Positions 1 to 13,074 of a stretch of 64,000 nucleotides of DNA are shown here, piece by piece. A model generated the notes under the pieces. The model made no database searches. It was not told the DNA's origin and worked only from the letters and a program-made list of their open reading frames with translations. The position numbers and the translations under genes are program-made. Position 1 is the first letter of the stretch; each line of letters begins with the position of its first letter. Source of the stretch: Artemisia argyi (taxonomy: Eukaryota; Streptophyta; Magnoliopsida; Asterales; Asteraceae). The DNA lies in the NCBI GenBank assembly GCA_030686995.1, contig CM060709.1, forward strand, positions 308,984,857-309,048,856, in the 5' to 3' direction.

Positions 1-777
1 TTTCTTGAACTTAAGAAACCCCATGGAAAATTATTGAAACAAGTGATACTTGAAGGACCATTTTAGTGGCCAACAAAACTAGACAGTGGTGATCCAACTG
101 CTGATCCTCCACGTGCTCCTGTAGAGAAACCTGTTCCAGAATCTCAACTCACAGAAGAACAGAAACTACATCGTGAAGCTGATGAGTATGCCATGGCTTA
201 TATACTTCAAGGAATACCAAATCCAATCTATCGAAGTGTTGATGCTCAGAAAATAGCTAAAGCTATGTGGGAACATGTTCATCTCCTAATGGAAGCCACT
301 CAGTTGAACAAAGATGATATGGAATCAAAACTCTACATGGAATACACAAACATCACAATTGAACCAGGGGAGTCACTTGAATCATATTATCACCATTTCA
401 CTAATGTGGTTAATGATTTGGAACGTCATAAAATTACAATACCAAGGATCGCAGTGTACTCCAAATTCGTCGGTAGTCTTGGTCCGGATTGGCAAATGTA
501 TGTGACATTCGTTCGACAAACGAAAAATCTTCATGATGCACCATATGGCTTGTTGTATGATTTTTTGAAACACCATGAACCTGAAGTGGAAAAAGATCGA
601 GCTCTTCGAGGAGGTTACTCACCACCACCAACACCAAATTCATTGGCACTCATAGCTCAATCTCACTATGCTCCACCTCCAATGACAAATCATGCTTATA
701 CTCAAGAACAGAATTACTTCAGTCATCCACAACCTTCTACCTCCAACCCAATGGTTTCTTATGATTCATCTCCATAG
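1..777 (+). pseudogene. copia gag, N-terminal part (UBN2/gag_pre type), element 1
   Basis: The frame is open from the first base of the window, so the true start lies upstream. An in-frame TAG at 64-66 interrupts it, the open stretch then runs through an internal Met at 193, and a second stop follows at 775-777. The segment around 200-560 (tryptophan in a KAMWEHV context, then ESLESYYHHFTNVVNDL) matches the helical capsid-like part of plant copia Gag, which builds the cytoplasmic particle around genomic RNA. Downstream is a Pro/Ser/Tyr-rich linker. A frameshift separates it from the zinc knuckle in the next block. Nonfunctional. Confidence 0.8.
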
Positions 778-1151
778 CATACTTCAACTCAACTTGTTCC
801 ATACACCAACAGTGATGCAGTGTACTACTTGAATTCCAATGAAGATGACGATGAGGATTTTAACATGTTGAATCAGGGACTTGCTCTCATTGCTCGTGCT
901 TTCAGCAAATTATCCAACAAGACGAATAACCGTCAACGTTCTTCTTCTAACACAAGGAATCAAGCTGTTGTGCAAGATGGCAGAGTTGAAATATAGAATC
1001 ATAATTTTGGTCGATTAGGTTCAGGAGGGTCTTCAGGAAATTATGGAATGGTTAGAGGTTTAATAACAATGGAGGGCTCAGAAACAATTCAGGTGCTTCT
1101 CAGCAAAGGTCTGAAAATGTTGAAACTGGGAACATAAACTCTGGGAATGCA

Positions 1152-3950
1152 GTGTGGTGTTACAACTGTAATGAGAAAGGTCATATTGCAACTGCATGTC
1201 CAAAACCGCGAACTCGGGGCAGTAAGTTTTACAAGCAGGCATTACTTATGGCTCTTCAAGATGAAAAGGAAAGACATTTCACTGAGCAGGAGAACAACTT
1301 CATGGCAAATGAGTACAACGATGATGACATGGAAGATTTGGAAGCTAATGCAGCTGTGATGCTTATGGCCAACATGCAGGAACTCAGTATGAATGATTCA
1401 GGCCCAGTGTATGACACTGATGGTTTGTCTCAGGTACATGATCTTAATGCTTGCCTAATACATGATATAGTATCACCCTCTGCTTCTGAATCAGATAAGG
1501 CACAAGTTGTTCCACCTGACTCATCTTTATCTTCTCAAGCAGATGAGCAAATAAGCACAGTTGTCATATTTGATGATGACACAGTTGTTTCATTTGATGA
1601 TCATATTGAGAATGACAAACATGATCAGGACGAACAAAATGAACCTTACTCTGATCCTACTGACCAGATCATGTTGATGGCCAAACAACTACAGGATCAA
1701 ATTTTACTAATCAAGCAAAAGAACGATCAAAATAAAATTTTAAAAGAAACAAACGCGTCACTTGCAAGAGATATTGAGTTTTATAAAATTCAACTTTCTA
1801 ATATGGAACACAAGGTTAAACATGAAAAAAGTTTTGAAAAAGCTTTTCAAGAATATTACAATAAATAACAAGATCTTCAACATAAAATGCAAGATTTAAT
1901 TGAGTCAAATGGAAAGATTGTTTCGAAACTAGAAAATGACAAGTGCGAACTTCAAAAACAAGTTGAACAACTTCATAAAGAGCTTTCAAAAACACAAACC
2001 GAGTTGTCAATTTGCAAAAAGGATTTTTGTTAACATTAAATAAGAAAAAGGAAGTATATAGATAAATTAATCGGTGAGAATGTTGATCTTGAAAAACAAC
2101 TCAAAGAATTTCGTAATGTTGTTTACAAAACCGGGGGCTCTGTCACAACAATTCAGAAATTTACTTTAAAACCGAGACCCGATAAAGGTTTTGCACTTGG
2201 TGATTTCAAATCAATGTTTCTTCACAAAGCATTCAAAGCAAATCCTAAAATTTATAGTATGGAACAAATGCTTGATAATACGATTGTGAGTACTATTGTT
2301 TATGATACTGAGGAAGAGGAAGAACTTGAAGAAGAGAGTCAATCAAAAATGAGTCAAGTTGAATATTGGAAACCATATGATTATTCAAAAGCTCCTCACA
2401 TTTCTAAATCTTTTGTTCCTCAAAAGGAAATACCTGAGAAATCTTGGTTTGTCACTGAGTCATATATTTCGTCTTCTAATGCGGCTCCTGTCCAAACTGT
2501 GGCACAAGCAAATGGTCCTTTACCATCTTCTGGTGAAGTTATACCTTTACCTAAAAGTTGTCGTGTTTTAAATTATTTCAAAACTTTTATGGAAGACATC
2601 GAAATTTTGGAGGAAACAATTGAACGTAATTCAGAAATAAAAATTGAAACTTTTCAGTCCGCTTACAAACGAGAAAAGAGAGATATTTTTCAAAAACAAA
2701 TGTTGCTAATCGTTCAACACTTCCGTCACTGTGCTACATGTTGGGAACAGGAACTTCAAAAAGAAGTCAAATCATTGATAAACGTTTTCCATTCAAATGA
2801 AAATGCGATTTTGGTTCAAAATCAAAGAAATAGAGTTTTGAAAGATGATGCTGATCGACTCTTGGAACAAGTTCTCAATTCTGATATTTTGTCTATTATC
2901 ATGAATGATCTCTATAAATCTGGTACTTCTATGCTTGTGGAAGATCACTGTGCTAATAATGTTTTGCTTAACACGGAAATAGAGGCATTAAAACATGATA
3001 ACGAAAAGTTGAGAAAAAACAATGATGATGTGACAAAACGATTTTCAAAAGAAATTTGTCAACTTAAACAAAGGCTTGAATGGTGTCAAGCTCAAAGTCT
3101 TGAACTAGAATTGCAACTTCAAAATCAAAATGTTTCAAAGTCTTGTCAGGTTTGCAAAAACAATGAGTCTTTCAAAAATAAATGTCTTCAATATGAAAAA
3201 GAAATTGCACAATTGCATACTGACAATGCTGAATAGGAACAGAATCGGATTGATATTGCTCATTGCAATAGAACACTAATGTCTCAAATTCAGGACAAGA
3301 ATCAGATCATCATTGATTTAAAAGAGAAAATTAGGCTACTTGAGAAAGGAAAGTTTGTTGACACCACAGTGATTGCAACAGGACAATACCACTTAGACAA
3401 AACAGATAAGGAAAATCATGCTTAAAGTTCTAATGTTAATTCTTCCACTTCTACAGGATTAGTCTCCACTAAAAGCGTAAGCAGACCTAAGAGAAAAAGT
3501 TACAAAAAGACTAGGAAGACTAGGATCTGGCAACGTAATAGCGGAACACTAGAAGTCCAAGGAGTAGAAGATCAACTTAGGAATTTGAATAAAACTCATG
3601 TTGCATCTGAATTAGATTTTAATCTAGCAAATTGTAATCGAAATCTCAGTGTAACGAATGATGTACCTCTAAATGCTTCTAATGCATCTTGCGTGTTTTG
3701 TCGTGAAAGTGTATTATCTGGTGATCATACTAAATGTCTTGCTAATTCGTTGTTAAATCGTCAAAAGAAACGTAGGACAGGCATTCCTTTTAAGCCAACT
3801 ACTGCATCTAAGTCTATATTAGGAAAACCGCCATCTACGGTTTCTAATGAGGTTGTAGTTACCCCCATAATTGAATAGAACAAATCTAGGAACAAGCCCA
3901 AAACTAGTGAATTCACCAAAAAGAAAGCGAGAACTAGTTGGAATTGGCAA
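1152..3950 (+). pseudogene. Gag nucleocapsid knuckle and long coiled-coil spacer, element 1
   Basis: A retroviral CCHC knuckle, CYNCNEKGHIATAC (CX2CX4HX4C), lies at about 1158-1199 and would bind RNA. It is followed by acidic low-complexity sequence and then about 2 kb of predicted coiled coil with Glu/Lys/Gln/Asn heptads (about 1660-2030 and 2580-3235). At about 3690-3740 comes a second Cys/His cluster, CVFCRESVLSGDHTKC (CX2CX8HX2C), then a basic stretch. Stops at 1866-1868, 3234-3236 and 3876-3878 and several frame changes break it. Long Gag-to-protease spacers of this kind occur in plant Sireviruses; their role is unknown to me. Confidence 0.7.
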
Positions 3951-4005
3951 CGTTGGTTACAACATAAACCAGATTTTAAATGGATTCCTAAATTATTGAA
4001 TACGT

Positions 4006-5382
4006 GTGCTTCTAACCAATAGGAACCCGCACTTTCTTTGGGTTCCACCCTTACTTCTGTTCCATCCTCGTCGTCTTCTTGTGATGCAGGTGGTTCATAT
4101 TGTTCTCTGGATTGTTGATAGCGGATGTACCCGACATATGACAGGCAATCTCAAACTGTTAGTCAACTTTGTTTCAAAGTTTATCGGAACTCTCAGATTT
4201 GGGAATGATCATTATGCTCTAATTATGGGATACGGTGACTATGTAAGTGGGAACATTGAAATCTGTCGTGTTTATTATGTGGAAGGCTTAGGTCACAATC
4301 TCTTCTCAGTCGGTCAATTTTGTGATGGGGATTTAGAAGTAGCATTTCGTGAAAAAACTTGTTTCGTTCGAGACTTACAAGGAAATGATCTAATGTCCGG
4401 CTCACGTGGTTCAAATCTTTACACAATATCGATGTCCGATATGATTGCTTCATCTCCGATATGTCTTCTCTCCAAAGCAGAATCGACTAAATCTTGGTTA
4501 TGGCATAAACGTCTTTCGCACTTGAATTTCAAAACTATGACTGAACTTGCTCGTCATAAACTTGTTGATGGTTTTCCAAGATTCCATTTTACCAAAGATC
4601 ACTTATGTTCGGCCTGTGAACAAGGAAAAAGTACTCGAGCTCTTTTTCCTTCTAAGACTGAGCACAGTATGAATCATGTTTTACAATTGCTTCATATGGA
4701 TTTGTGTGGTCCGATGCGTGTTCAAAGTATCAACGGTAAACGCTACATACTTGTAATTGTGGATGATTACTCCAGATGGACTTGGGTTTATTTTCTATGC
4801 AGTAAAGATCAAGCTCCTTCAATGATCATCACCTTTCTCACTAAAATTCAAGTTCAGTTACGCAACATAGTTAGAATGGTCAGAACTGACAATGGTACAG
4901 AATTTAAGAATCAGACACTTTAGTCATATTTTAAGAAAGTGGGAATTGAACATCAAACATCTATTACAAGAAGCCCATAACAGAACGGAGTAGTTGAAAG
5001 ACGCAACAGGACGTTAGTGGAAGCTGCAAGAACCATGTTGATTAATGCTCAATTACCAGATTACATATGGGCGGAAGCTGTTTCAACTGCATGTTACACC
5101 CAAAACCGTTGCATGATCACAAAACGCCATCACAAAACACCTTATCAGATTGTTCACAAAAGAAAACCAAACATCGACTACTTTCATGTATTTGGAACAC
5201 TTTGTTATCCGAAAAATGATCATTATGATTTAGGTAAACTTAAAGCAAAGGCTGACATCAGAGTGTTCGTTGGTTATTGTGAAAATTCCAAAGGATTTAT
5301 GATATGGAATCATCGTACAAGAGAAATTCAAGAAACTATTCATGCTAATTTCGATGAACTCACACAAATGGCTTCTGAGTAA
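4006..5382 (+). pseudogene. copia protease and integrase, element 1
   Basis: The aspartic protease active site DSGCTRHMTG is at about 4114-4143. A GAG-pre-integrase zinc-binding block follows at about 4495-4640, with His pair LWHKRLSHLNF and Cys pair CSACEQGK. The integrase core begins near LLHMDLCGP (first Asp) and continues to VRTDNGTEF (second Asp). The third acidic residue lies in VVERRNRTL, downstream of two stops (4921-4923 and 4978-4980). The remaining C-terminal domain is open at 5017-5382 and ends in a stop. The protein would cut the polyprotein and insert cDNA, but this copy cannot make it. Confidence 0.85.
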
Positions 5383-7515
5383 AACAGCTTAGGACCCAAA
5401 TCCAACCGTCTTAACTTTCCGGACTCTTCGGCTGAACCATTGCCTCTTAACCGCAAAGAATTGGAAACCATGTTTGCTCCACTGTTTGATGATACAATTG
5501 AATAACGTTCTTCTGAGGTCTCACCAATTTCCACTGCACAACCTGAAAATATTCAAGTACCTGACTCACCTCAACAAACAACAACAACTGTTGAGAAAGA
5601 CGGTCCTCCAATTGCATCTCCCATAACAGTAGAACAAACTGATTCCAACTCACGACAATCGGCTGAAGATCCTACACCACAATCAGTTCCATAACCCGTA
5701 GAGTATGATCCAAATGTGTTCTTTAACCCGTTTGCACCGGCTCCAACATTTCCTGAAATAGCTGAGTCGTCCACACACAATTTGGATCCTGCTAACATGC
5801 GAGATACCTATCAACTACACCCTTCGACACACAAATGGACTCGTGATCATCCCTTAGTTCAAATTATTGGCCATCCAGATGCACCAATCATGACGAGACA
5901 ACGACTTCACATAGATGGTGAAACTTGTATCTATGCACTCACAGTTTGTCAAGAAGAACCTAAGAACATCAAAGAAGCAATGACTTATGACAACTGGATT
6001 GAATCTATGCAAGAGGAGTTTCAGTAATTCAAAAGATTAGAAGTCTGGGAATTAGTTGAAAGACCTAACGGAGTCTTTATCATCGGACTAAAATGGATTT
6101 GGAAAAATAAGCTGGATGCAGAAGGCACTGTCATACGTAACAAATCACGCTTGGTAGCTAAAGGATACTTTCAAGAAGAAGGAATTGATTTTGAAGAATC
6201 CTTTGCTCCAGTGGCTAGACTTGAAGCTGTTCGGATTTTTCTGGCATATGCTGCTCATCGGAACATGGTTGTTTATCAAATGGATGTGAAAACGGCATTT
6301 CTGAATGGTAAACTCTGCGAAGTAGTTTATGTCAGCCAACGAGAAGGCTTCGTTGATCCTGAGTGTTCCAATCACGTTTACCGACTCAAAAAGGCTCTCT
6401 ACGGACTCAAGCAAGCCCCAAGGGCGTGGTATGACAAACTATCTACTTTCTTATTGGCCAATAAATTTTCTAAAGGATTCGTGGATCCAACGTTATTTAC
6501 AAAAACATACGGGGTGGACTTACTAATCGCTCAAATATATGTCGATGACATTATTTTTGCTTCAACAAACAGAAGTTACTCAAATGATTTTGCAAACTTA
6601 ATGAAAGATAATTTTGAAATGTCCATGATGGGTGAACTTTCGTCCTTTTTAGGACTGCAAGTTCATCAATCACCCCGTGGAATTTTTCTAAATCAGTCCA
6701 AATATGCTTTGGAAATTTTAAAGAGACATGAAATGATGAGCTGTGATACTTATAATACACCAATGGCCTATTCCACAAAACTAGATGCTGATATACATGG
6801 GACTCCTGTTGACCCTACCAAATACCGAAGTATTATTGGGTCCCTCATGTATCTCACAGCTAGTAGACCTGATATAGTTTTTGCTGTCTACATGTGTTCT
6901 CGTTATCAGTCAAAACCGAATGAAGGGCACCTTACTGAGGCTAAAAGAATCCTTCGATACATAAAGGGAACTATTAACTTGGGAATATGGTATCCGAAGG
7001 ATTCTGGTTTTGAACTAATTGCTTTTTCAGACGCTGACCATGCAGGATGCTTAGACACGTGAAAAAGTACATCTGGTGGTTTACAGTTCTTGGGAGATAA
7101 ACTGGTGTCTTGGCAATCTAAGAAGCAGGACTACACATCACTGTCATCAACCGAATCTGAGTACGTAGCTATGTCTGCTTGTTGTGCTCAAGTCATATGG
7201 ATGAGATCACAACTTAAGGACTATGGCTACCTATTCAATAAGATTCCGATCTACTGCGACTCCAAAAGTGCCATTGCCATTTCCTGCAACACCGTTCATC
7301 ACTACAAATCAAAACACATCGATCTCCGATAACATTTCATCAAGGAACATATTGAAAAGGGTACAATTGAATTATATTTTGTTGGAACTGAGTACCAATT
7401 GGCAGACTTACTTACTAAAGCATCACCTCCAACAAGGTTTGCTGATTTAGTCCACCAAATTGGTATGCGATGTTTGACTCCAGAAGATCTGAAAAAGTTT
7501 TTAAAACACAAGTAA
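5383..7515 (+). pseudogene. copia reverse transcriptase and RNase H, element 1
   Basis: RT motifs run from [15 protein letters not shown] (about 6030) through [11 protein letters not shown] (about 6280) and the catalytic box YVDDIIF (about 6538-6558), which is intact here. RNase H follows: [17 protein letters not shown] and a final DLLTKA motif near 7405. Stops include 6025-6027, 7060-7062 (inside RNase H) and 7330-7332. The reading ends with a terminal stop at 7513-7515. Before RT, 5383-6000 is the usual poorly conserved integrase-RT linker. It would copy RNA to cDNA in the particle. Confidence 0.87.
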
Positions 7516-7704
7516 CAGTCAAACATCAAAACTATCTCGTGTAAATAATTTTTCAAAAACCAAATACAAAAATATAAAACCTACAAAAATTCAAAAAGAT
7601 TTTTCACTCTTTCATTTCATTAGAAAAAAAAAAAAAAAAAAAAAAAAATCTTCAAGATATGTCGTTCACAACGATTTTCTCAATCTTTATAAAATGCATA
7701 TCTT

Positions 7705-7714
7705 GAGGGGGAGA
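7705..7714 (+). other. Polypurine tract copy, GAGGGGGAGA
   Basis: A perfect purine run just after pol, in the style of plus-strand primer sites. No LTR begins after it, so it is an internal copy. Related tracts sit at 13321-13329, 13881-13888 and 17607-17615. Confidence 0.6.
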
Positions 7715-8700
7715 CATAAAATTTTTTCTACTTCTTCTTTTTTCATAAGTTTTTTTCTTTTCTCATCATGTAAATCTTTTTCTCGATACCTTTTGAAACA
7801 TTGATTATTTAAGTTCTCAAAGTCATATATCGTGGTTGGTTCAAAAGGGTGCAACATCCAAAATACTCGTAGAAATTTTTGCTCGGTCTCTTAAGTTTAA
7901 AAGCTCTAAAAACTTGAGGGGCCAAATGTGGTTAAATGGTTTATACTTTTATTGGCAAACAAGTATGAGGACCAAATGTGTCAATACACTATAGTCACAA
8001 GTATAGTATCTTTGTTTCTAAACATGTTTCATTTTTTCCACGCAAACAAACACCCATACGCTGCTAATTCAAAGATTTTCAAAGATTTTCAAGATAAACA
8101 AGTTTCAGTGATTGTAAGTTGTAATTCATATCATTTTCTTGCTATAATCACACACCCTAATTTTCTTTAAAACATTCTTTGATTGTTCTTGTCTCAAATC
8201 GAACCTTAGGGTTCATAGTCATTGATTTTGGGTGTTTTTTAGATGGGGTGTTTTAGGCTAATTGACGTTTATGGTTAATTGCGGCATGTCCTAACATGTT
8301 AAAATCCACCTTTGCCTTGAATCCCTATGCTTCAATTGAGGAATATTTAGGTGTTTTAGGTTGAAGTGCTCGTATTTTCCGACTTGGCACGTACTGGGCA
8401 TGTGTTTGTTTGGTTGGTATAGTGCTTGTGGCTTATTTGCGTTGCATAATCATGGTTATTAAGTCTCAGTGCATAATATTATCGTTTGCTAGTAATTCAT
8501 CAGTTGTTACCAACTGTTTGATCTTTTGTGGTAGACTCGTTAGGCTTATTTTGTGTTTTAGATTGATTTATGCATAGAGATGTTTTTTTGAAACCTAACC
8601 ATAGCTGTCCCGTGGACCAATTCTTTCAATTTTATTTTGGATTTTAGAGTTATATCATGAAACTTGCGAGTTTGATCCTTGAGAATGTTTTTGAATAAGA

Positions 8701-9195
8701 TTATCGAGTTAGGACCTACATATTAATTCTATCGAGTTAAGAGATGATGTTTTCTAGTTTGCCTAAGTTTTTATCTGTTTATCGAGTTTGAAACTTTCTG
8801 TAGTTATCGAGTTTGGAGTTGGATGCTTATCGAGTTTGGTATTATTCATGTGCTTATCGTGTTACCAGATTTTCTATAACTTATCGAGTTACAACTTTTC
8901 TTATCGAGTTACATTAGTTTTTCGAGTTAAGTCAAATGTTTTTCGAGTTAAGTCAAATGTTTTCGAGTTAAGTCACAGTTATCGAGTTAAATCAAAATTT
9001 TATCGAGTTTAATCAATATTATCGAGTTAGGTGTTCTTTTCCACTCCGAGTTAGGAGTTTCAAATGGAACCATCACGTATGGGTTCTAGATTTTCCTATT
9101 TTATGAAAAGAAATGCTGCCGAAATTTTTCTAAATTTTATCAAGTTATGGGTATTTCGTCGACTTAGACTTTAAGGAAAATATTTTCGAGTTATG
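8701..9195 (+). repeat. Degenerate interspersed array of TATCGAGTT
   Basis: At least 14 copies of (T)ATCGAGTT[A/T], some reduced to TTCGAGTT, are scattered at irregular spacing of about 12-60 bp, densest at 8840-9030. The sub-unit TTTCGAGTTAAGTCAAATG is itself repeated near 8920-8960. Spacers are not conserved. Confidence 0.75.
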
Positions 9196-9396
9196 TGACT
9201 TATTTTTGTCTTAGTGATGTGATTTTTCTTTTGTGATATGGTACTCATGATTGATTGTATCATGTGATGTATATCTGATGAGGATTTTGTCTTAGGTGTT
9301 TGTTTTTCTATCATGGAAATTGTTCTTTTATCTAACACTAACAAGCTTATCACCACATGGCGTTTATTGGTTTTATGACTCATTTCTGGTCCAAAC

Positions 9397-12300
9397 ATGG
9401 CAAAGGCTTCAACACTTAGACACTAATTGATTCAAGGAGAAGAAAGAACACTCGCAAAGACAAACCATAAGATAGATCTTGAGACAATCACATGTCATTC
9501 AACTTGTGCTATCATCTTAGAGATACTCAAAGAACACTTCATTTTTAATCTTCTCACCATCACAACTACAGTACCAGAAGTCTACTTAACACAGTTTTGG
9601 GAATCTATTGAAATTAGCAAATATGAGAAAACATTGGGTGTTCGTCTTGATCACAAACAAATTGTGTTTGATGTACAAACTCTCTGCACTGTTCTTAGTT
9701 TGCCTGCTAATGTCAAGAAATTCACTCCTTTGCCTTCATTGTCAGACGTTATCAGACTTCTTCGAGAACTGTAGTATGATGAATCACAAGTCAAACTCAA
9801 CAAAATATCTCATGTCGACAGGAAATTCATTCCACAACCATGGCTCACACTTTACTCAATCCTCACCAACAGTTTAACGGGCAAGGAAACTGGGCATGAA
9901 CATCCTTATCTAGAAATGATGCAGATTTTCTGGGGGGTTGTCAAACAAGCAAACATTGACTATGCTCAACTGATTTGGGAGCATATGGTTTATCAAGCAA
10001 GACAGTTTCAGAAATCCTCAACCACTAGAATTCCATTCTATAGATTCACAAAGTGTCTCATTGCTCATTTCATGGAAATACACCCAGAGATTGATCGTAG
10101 CTTGGAAGATAAGAAACACACCACTGCTATGGATCATAAGTATTCTAAAACCAGGATTCAGAAGACAAATACTCAGAAACAAGGAATGAGAATCCCTGAT
10201 AATCTGATACCTGAAGCAATCCGTAGCACTGAAGCATATATAGTACACGATGAAGCTCAAAGAAACGGCCATGTTGGTTTGACTCAACCGAAGAAAGGGA
10301 AAACTTCTAAAGCTGTATCTAAAATCAAAACAATTCCCAAATCCAGAACCAAGAAAGTCACTATACAGTCTAAGAAGAAAGTGACAACTCTTCGTGATGA
10401 ACCAACTGATGATGAAGGAGATGCTCAGCTGGAGACTGAAACTGAAAAGCTTACACTGACTAAGAAGAAAAGGGCAGATAAGGGAAAAGCTAAAGACACT
10501 CGAGAAGAATCAATCACCTCACCAATGTCCAATTCTGAAGAAGAGGAACAATTGCAACTTACCTTAAGAGAAAGCAAACAATCAGAGGAGGAAAGAATTG
10601 CAAGAATAACAAAGAAAGGTGAAGGTTCTGGTACTCAGGATGTGGAAATGCCTACTCCAAGCTCGGAAAGAGATGAACAATCATCAAAAGAAACACGATC
10701 TCGATCATTGTATACGATGAAGCTGAGTCATCCAGTTCTGAACCAAAAGACTCTCTTGATAAACCGGCAGAAAGTGAAGAAGAAGAAGCTTCAAAAGGCA
10801 AAGATGATAATGCATCCGAGAATGAGGAAAGCAGTGATGAGGAAAAGAATTCTGAAAGTGAAGAAGCTGAGAAAACTGAAGACGATGAAGAAGATAAGAA
10901 TGATGACAACGATGATGATTCAGATGGTGATGGTAAGGATGAGCAACTTGAAACTAGTAAAGACACCTCTATTGACATTGTGGGTATTGATGAAGGACCA
11001 TCAACAGTTCAACCACAACAACAACCTTTATCACCTACACAAGGTCATCCTCTAGAAGACCCTGATCTTCCAACAGTTGTTCACCCAAGCTTGCTGAGAT
11101 CATTACATGATCAATTCAACGCGCTCCAGAAACAAGTTAACGAACAAAAGTGTGATGTTGAAGCATTCAAAGTTTATAATGTTGATGCAGCAGTTGAGCA
11201 CCAGGTGAAACAGAGACTACCAGGAGAGGTTCGCAAGTATATTCAAGAGAGACTTCCTTCTACTGTCGAACACTACATCAGAGATAATCTTGAAGGGATT
11301 GTTTCTCAAAGGTTTCAAACTACACCGATCACCATTCAAACTCTACCTCCAAACCCTTCTGTAATTGACCTCAAAGGCAAACTGTTGGAAGCAATTGTGA
11401 ATGATCCGGATGAGAATGATCTGCGCAAGGCACTAATAAAGTCAATCAAAAAGGCTGAAAAGAAAGGCAAAGCTTGAAAAAAGATGAAGGCTACCAAGCG
11501 TCGTCTTGATGATTCTGACCCAGATGATCAGCCACAACAGGGAAAAAGGAAGAAAGTATTTGGTTCCACCTCCAAGCCTCCAACTAAAACCGCAACTGTC
11601 AACATTTCTGCTGATCCAAACCCTACACAATCAACTGAGGAAGCTGGTGTAGATATGGATGACATCCTTCCACAAATCACCGAAACCATTGCTGAACCAC
11701 CCAAGGAAGCTCAATTAATTCCAGCTCCAGAATGGATTAACCCCGATGCTCCTTCATTTAACTGGTTTGATGAAATGGTTGATGGTCACCCTGATGACAC
11801 TGAAGCTGAAGAAATGACTGAAGGATCGATTGTTAACTTCACAAAAAGAATCAAGAAAGTGATGCAAACACAAAGACTTCAGCTTTCTGACTTGGTTAAG
11901 ATTCGTGCAACAGGGTTCACTGAATTCAAAACATGCACAACATCCGAACTCGAGTTTGAATATAACGTTGATGAAGTTGCTAGAGCTCTGTCAGAAAATA
12001 TTACTTGGGAAAAGAGACCATCTTGGGACAGAATATACCCTGGCACGGATCCTGATGACTTCAAATTTCAAGATTTTTCTCAACCATTACCCCTCGTTGG
12101 TCCTCCAAGTGATCCAAAGATCCCTAAGGAATACTTCTTCAACAACGATCTTCTATATCTTATCCATGAGAATACTAATCCTGAACACCGTTATGCTACA
12201 TCTCTCACCAAATTCAAAGCAGCTTCATATCCTCTGGAAGAACTTGACGATCAAATGAGAGGATTATACTCCACTTCTGTCAGCAAGTACAATATTGAAG

Positions 12301-13074
12301 CAGCTTTATGCAACTTTCACTAGCCAGAGATGCGTAAATGGTTCTATTAATACAAGCTGTCATTCCAATCCAACCACAGAGTATTCTCTAATCAACGCAT
12401 TCTTGCCATCACAGCAGTTCCACGTACTGAGAAAAGATTTGGGTATAATTTTCTTGATGAAATTGAGGTCCGTCGAATCGATGATAAATTGTATAAATTC
12501 GGTGAAGCAGACTATCATCAATTGAACCTCATTGACATAGCAGACATGTACTTACTCAAGGTGCAAACTTCAGCACTTGCCCGACAGCCTTCAGTTTGAC
12601 ATCATCAATTCTATTCTGCTCTTCATGCGCCAAACTATCATCAAAGCAAGAGTAGAAGATGCACAATTAGGAGTCGAAAGTTATCAAACATCTCTCAACT
12701 TTACTACTCCAATAAAACATACTCATGGAATCCAGCACTTAAGACCATTCATCTTCAACAACAAACCCTTTGGAGTTGTTTATCCGTATAGGGATGGATA
12801 CAGATTCATGAGATATGAAGAGGTTCACAAGTTCAGGGATCAGACTCTTAAGTATGTCAGAATTAAGTTGAATGAAAAACTCAAAGAACATGATAGTGGG
12901 ATTAACGTGGGATGGAGAAGTAGGGATTTGAAGGAAGCCCTTAAGTTTATGGACAGGATTAATCAAAAGCTAAAGTTCAGGGAGCAGATTCGCAGATTGG
13001 AAAGCTTGATTGGAGCAAGGGAACCGATTACATATATTCTCACTTACCGCCGTCCGGATACTCCTCGAGTATGA
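9397..13074 (+). pseudogene. Post-pol ORF of element 1 (env-position protein)
   Basis: Starts at ATG 9397. Stops lie at 9424, 9772 and 11475, with frame changes near 10705 and 12300-12577; the intact form would have had about 1,200 codons. N-terminal domain (about 9480-10090): a tract ending in YLTQFW, then LCTVLSLP, then a helical part with NIDYAQLIWEHM, IPFYRF and a final HPEI. Next come a Lys-rich segment, a very acidic tract (about 10720-10960), a coiled coil (about 11090-11300) and a conserved C-terminal domain (about 12000-13060). I see no signal peptide or membrane segment, so I do not call it an envelope protein. Function unknown. Parallel ORFs are in elements 2 and 4. Confidence 0.75.

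Larger units (their letters stand above)
7516..9396 (+). other. Noncoding stretch between pol and post-pol ORF, element 1
   Basis: No convincing gene. It holds a poly-A run (about 7625-7647), a polypurine tract (7705-7714), a second GAGGGG-like motif near 7915 and the degenerate TATCGAGTT array. It may serve as leader for a spliced or internally started post-pol transcript; I see no clear TATA box directly before the ATG at 9397. Confidence 0.5.

Noticed and set aside
7705..7714. This tract as the end of element 1 with an LTR after it
   Set aside because: No TG...CA LTR follows. The post-pol ORF and further tracts continue to a real LTR at 17617.
8701..9195. CRISPR-like array
   Set aside because: The repeat is only 9-10 bp, spacing is irregular, and the context is a plant retrotransposon.
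10652..10978. Serine-rich minus-strand frame
   Set aside because: It is the antisense of the acidic Asp/Glu tract of the post-pol ORF and has no promoter or motif.
9397..13074. Calling the post-pol ORF an envelope gene
   Set aside because: Only its position supports that. I see no signal peptide, furin-like site or membrane helix, and the parallel ORFs in elements 2 and 4 also lack them.
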